DNA from: Piscirickettsiaceae bacterium
Lineage (GTDB): Bacteria; Pseudomonadota; Gammaproteobacteria; Thiomicrospirales; Thiomicrospiraceae
Length of the DNA stretch: 7,713 nucleotides
Reading direction: 5' to 3'
NCBI GenBank assembly: GCA_021767305.1
Contig: JAASTL010000028.1
Span: 1 to 7,713 of the forward strand
Below are positions 5,465 through 7,713 of the stretch, in pieces. A program made the position numbers and the translations under genes. The notes under the pieces were generated by a model. The model saw only the letters and a list, made by a program, of their open reading frames with translations. It searched no databases and was not told the DNA's origin. Every line of letters starts with the position of its first letter. The stretch's first letter is position 1.

Positions 5465-6643
5465 ATGCCATCGATTAAAGCGCGCTTTCAAACTCAACTC
5501 GCCGAACGTGAAGCCCAACATCTTTATCGTCGGCGCCCGCTGGTGTTTACTCCGCAAACAGCGGAGATGCAAATCAATGGCATCGCCACCATCAATTTCT
5601 CATCTAATGACTATTTGGGTTTGGCCAATCACCCACAGATTAAAAATGCCGTTATCGAAGCGTTGCAATCTCCTGATTACAGCTACGGTTCTGGCGCCGC
5701 CCACTTAGTTACCGGGCATCACCTGAAACATCATATTTTAGAAGATGAAATTGCCGATTGGCTCGGTACTGAACGCGCCCTACTGTTTTCCACTGGTTAT
5801 ATGGCTAACCTCGCGGTGCAACAAACCTTGATGCAAAAAGGCGATTTGATTCTAGCGGATAAACTCAATCACGCCTCCTTGCTCGATGGTGCGCGACTTT
5901 CCGATGCGGAGATGAAGCGCTACCCGCACTTGGATATGCAAGCCTTAGAGCGCCGTTTGCAAAAAGCACAAACACAAAACCAGCAAGTGTTGATAGTTTC
6001 CGATGGGGTTTTCAGTATGGACGGTGACATAGCACCACTCGATACGTTGCAAGATTTGGCCAAAAAATATGATGCCTGGCTATTTATTGATGATGCCCAC
6101 GGCATCGGCGCTTTAGGTAAAGATGGCAAAGGCTGTTTTGAACATTTTGGAGTGAAACCCGATGAAAACACGATTATTGTCGGTACACTCGGTAAAGCCT
6201 TTGGCACTTCCGGCGCCTTTGTGGCTGGTAGCCAAGTGCTGATTGAGGCTTTGATTCAATTTGCCAGACCTTACATTTACACCACCGCCATGCCACAAAT
6301 CAATGCCGCTGCCATTCGTCAGGCCTTGAAGCTAGTGCAAACCGGGCAAGCTTCACGTGAAACACTGCAAAACAATATTGATTATTTCAAACAGCAAGCC
6401 AAACAGATAGGCTTAAATCTCATGCCCAGCGTTAGCGCGATTCAACCGATTCTATTAGGCGATAGTGAAACCGCGCTGGAATGGAGCGACTATCTTCGCG
6501 AGCAAGGACTTTGGGTCACCGCCATTCGCCCACCTACGGTTCCGCAAGGACAAGCGCGTCTGCGCATTACCCTAACGGCAAGTCACACCCAAAGCCAAAT
6601 CGATAAACTGCTACAAGCGCTCAGCAGCAAACTCAAACTCTAG
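5465..6643 (+). CDS. bioF: 8-amino-7-oxononanoate synthase
   Basis: BioF is a PLP enzyme that condenses pimeloyl-ACP (or pimeloyl-CoA) with L-alanine, releasing CO2, to form 8-amino-7-oxononanoate, the first step of biotin ring assembly. The 392-residue length is normal. Visible landmarks are NFSSNDYLGLA (44-54), GSGAAHLVTGHH (75-86) and NHAS with His136 stacking on the cofactor. The IDDAHG block (208-213) supplies Asp209 and His212, and the PLP-binding Lys244 lies in GTLGKAFGTSG (240-250). RPPTVPQGQARLR (355-367) is near the C terminus. The start ATG is right for the family but has no good Shine-Dalgarno sequence; AGAG lies 12 bases upstream. Its A is the last base of an in-frame TAA from the bioB frame, a TAATG arrangement that suggests coupling to upstream translation. 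bioH, bioC and bioD do not follow. Confidence 0.97.
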   Translation: MPSIKARFQTQLAEREAQHLYRRRPLVFTPQTAEMQINGIATINFSSNDYLGLANHPQIKNAVIEALQSPDYSYGSGAAHLVTGHHLKHHILEDEIADWLGTERALLFSTGYMANLAVQQTLMQKGDLILADKLNHASLLDGARLSDAEMKRYPHLDMQALERRLQKAQTQNQQVLIVSDGVFSMDGDIAPLDTLQDLAKKYDAWLFIDDAHGIGALGKDGKGCFEHFGVKPDENTIIVGTLGKAFGTSGAFVAGSQVLIEALIQFARPYIYTTAMPQINAAAIRQALKLVQTGQASRETLQNNIDYFKQQAKQIGLNLMPSVSAIQPILLGDSETALEWSDYLREQGLWVTAIRPPTVPQGQARLRITLTASHTQSQIDKLLQALSSKLKL

Positions 6644-6664
6644 TCATTAAATCCATAGACTTTT

Positions 6665-6693
6665 TTGATAGACTGATATTTGCAATGCATTAA
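6665..6693 (+). promoter_or_regulatory. Possible promoter for the AsmA-like gene
   Basis: TTGATA (6665-6670, 5 of 6 matches) and CATTAA (6688-6693, 3 of 6) are 17 bases apart in the gap after bioF. No terminator is visible after bioF, so read-through from the biotin operon is equally possible. Confidence 0.3.
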
Positions 6694-6706
6694 GTAGTCA
6701 ATTCTC

Positions 6707-6711
6707 TGGAG
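6707..6711 (+). promoter_or_regulatory. Ribosome binding site that sets the TTG start at 6721
   Basis: TGGAG ends nine bases before TTG. The same frame has a stop (TAA at 6691-6693) just upstream, with no ATG or GTG between it and the TTG. The next downstream GTG would remove the membrane anchor. TTG at 6721 is therefore the only reasonable start. Confidence 0.7.
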
Positions 6712-6720
6712 TTAACCCCC

Positions 6721-7713
6721 TTGACAGATAAACAGGCTGAAAAAAACTGGATTCAAAGACATCGGTGGCTGTTCCTTTTTCTAGTCATTATCGCGGTCTT
6801 TATCCTTACCCTGCCATTCACTTTAAAAGGCAGTGTGCAGCACGCTATTTACAAATACACCCATCCTTATGGCATTGAAAAAGTCAGTCTAAAAAACATT
6901 GATCTGAATATTTTCAAAGGCACTCTGCTAGTTAATAAACTACGTCTTTATCGCGCAGAATCAGAACAACCGATTACCGAAATCAGACAACTTGAGATTG
7001 ACCTCAAACTCACTCAGCTTTTACAAAATAAAATCTATATCAAGAGCCTGAATTTTGATGGCGCGAAACTACCCTTAACCCTTGCGGACGATAAAACCCA
7101 ACTGTTTTTGGCCGGCATCCCGCTTATTCCTGAACAACAAAACATCGCAGAGGAACCTGCAGAAGAATCTAAATCCAATGTTGATTTTGGTATTGAACAT
7201 CTCAGTTTTAGTAATATCCAAACCAGTTTGACTTACGCAGAGCAAACCACGCGTTTTACTATCGACAAACTCTCTCTTAACAACCTCTATAGCTGGCAGC
7301 AGGGTTATGGCCGCCTGATTCTGGCGGGTAAACTTAATGACCGAGAACTACGCAGCAACCTGCAACTGCACCTTTTTAATACCCAACCCAAAGTGATTGG
7401 CACTTTCAAAATCGATGAACTCGATAGCCAAGAGTTTAACGCTTTACTGCCAAAATTGGATTTCTCCACGGCCGCTAAACTACAGGCTGACATTACCTTT
7501 ACTGCAGAATTGATTGAGGGGGGTTTTAGGTTATTTCAGCAAGGGCAAATTGACCTGAAAGAAGTCCGTTTTAAGCAAGATAAACTGGATACTCAAGTAG
7601 AAGAACTGCAATGGAAAGGTGACTTGCTGTTAAGCCAAACGGATAAAACCTCAATTGAACTTAATGGCGATTTATCACTCACCGCTCCTAGTATCAAACA
7701 AGAGGCGATAAAC
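6721..7713 (+). CDS. AsmA/DUF748-like membrane-anchored protein (5' part, runs off the window)
   Basis: There are 331 codons without a stop, from a TTG start to the window edge, so the C-terminal part is missing. A short basic, polar N terminus precedes one hydrophobic segment (residues 16-35), giving a single-pass inner-membrane anchor with the rest in the periplasm. After it comes a region rich in short alternating beta strands, such as VSLKNIDLNIFKGTLLVNK (55-73) followed by LRLYR. This resembles the start of AsmA-like and DUF748 proteins, which are long beta-groove proteins linked to outer-membrane assembly and lipid traffic between membranes. An acidic linker (138-151) breaks the fold. 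The assignment comes from overall pattern, not a catalytic motif. It lies 77 bases after bioF on the same strand, with no evident functional tie to biotin synthesis. Confidence 0.78.
   Translation, partial: MTDKQAEKNWIQRHRWLFLFLVIIAVFILTLPFTLKGSVQHAIYKYTHPYGIEKVSLKNIDLNIFKGTLLVNKLRLYRAESEQPITEIRQLEIDLKLTQLLQNKIYIKSLNFDGAKLPLTLADDKTQLFLAGIPLIPEQQNIAEEPAEESKSNVDFGIEHLSFSNIQTSLTYAEQTTRFTIDKLSLNNLYSWQQGYGRLILAGKLNDRELRSNLQLHLFNTQPKVIGTFKIDELDSQEFNALLPKLDFSTAAKLQADITFTAELIEGGFRLFQQGQIDLKEVRFKQDKLDTQVEELQWKGDLLLSQTDKTSIELNGDLSLTAPSIKQEAIN

Noticed and set aside
7305..7493. Minus-strand open frame of 62 codons near the right end
   Set aside because: It is the shadow of the continuous + strand AsmA-like gene that starts with TTG at 6721.

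Overview
This window looks like ordinary chromosomal DNA of a gammaproteobacterium. The best guess, made from protein style and gene order without a database search, is a sulfur-oxidising relative of Thiomicrospira, Hydrogenovibrio or Thiomicrorhabdus. Base composition is moderate, slightly AT-rich, and looks uniform by eye. There are no RNA genes, insertion sequences, CRISPR arrays or phage genes. No gap between genes exceeds 300 bases; the longest is the 244-base comF/bioB divergent region.

Layout: (1) Bases 2-283 hold the 3' end of an unrecognised gene on the + strand. It is followed by a GTG-started membrane zinc metallopeptidase of the YugP-like family (339-1025). (2) Three genes read leftward from comF: comF (3464-4141), a zinc-type cation diffusion facilitator (2405-3307) and a two-receiver diguanylate cyclase response regulator (1053-2291). 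A good intrinsic terminator sits right after comF. The cyclase has its own candidate promoter, so these three are probably separate transcription units. (3) Divergent from comF are bioB (4386-5411) and bioF (5465-6643). They encode biotin synthase and 8-amino-7-oxononanoate synthase, the last and first steps of biotin ring assembly. (4) After bioF comes a TTG-started gene that runs off the right edge (6721 onward). It encodes an AsmA/DUF748-like protein with one N-terminal membrane anchor.

The comF | bioB-bioF order resembles the pseudomonad biotin locus, but bioH, bioC and bioD do not follow bioF here.

I see no clear new multi-gene system. Two features of the biotin region are worth checking. 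First, the 10-mer TTATCTATAA, an exact match to the BioR operator consensus described in alphaproteobacteria, lies just downstream of a perfect TATAAT in the bioB promoter region. Second, the bioB frame stays open for 17 codons beyond its TAG stop, through a degenerate 9-bp tandem repeat, and ends in a TAATG overlap with the bioF start. This suggests that bioB was once longer and translationally coupled to bioF, or that the TAG is sometimes read through. The cyclase's second receiver also appears unable to accept phosphate.
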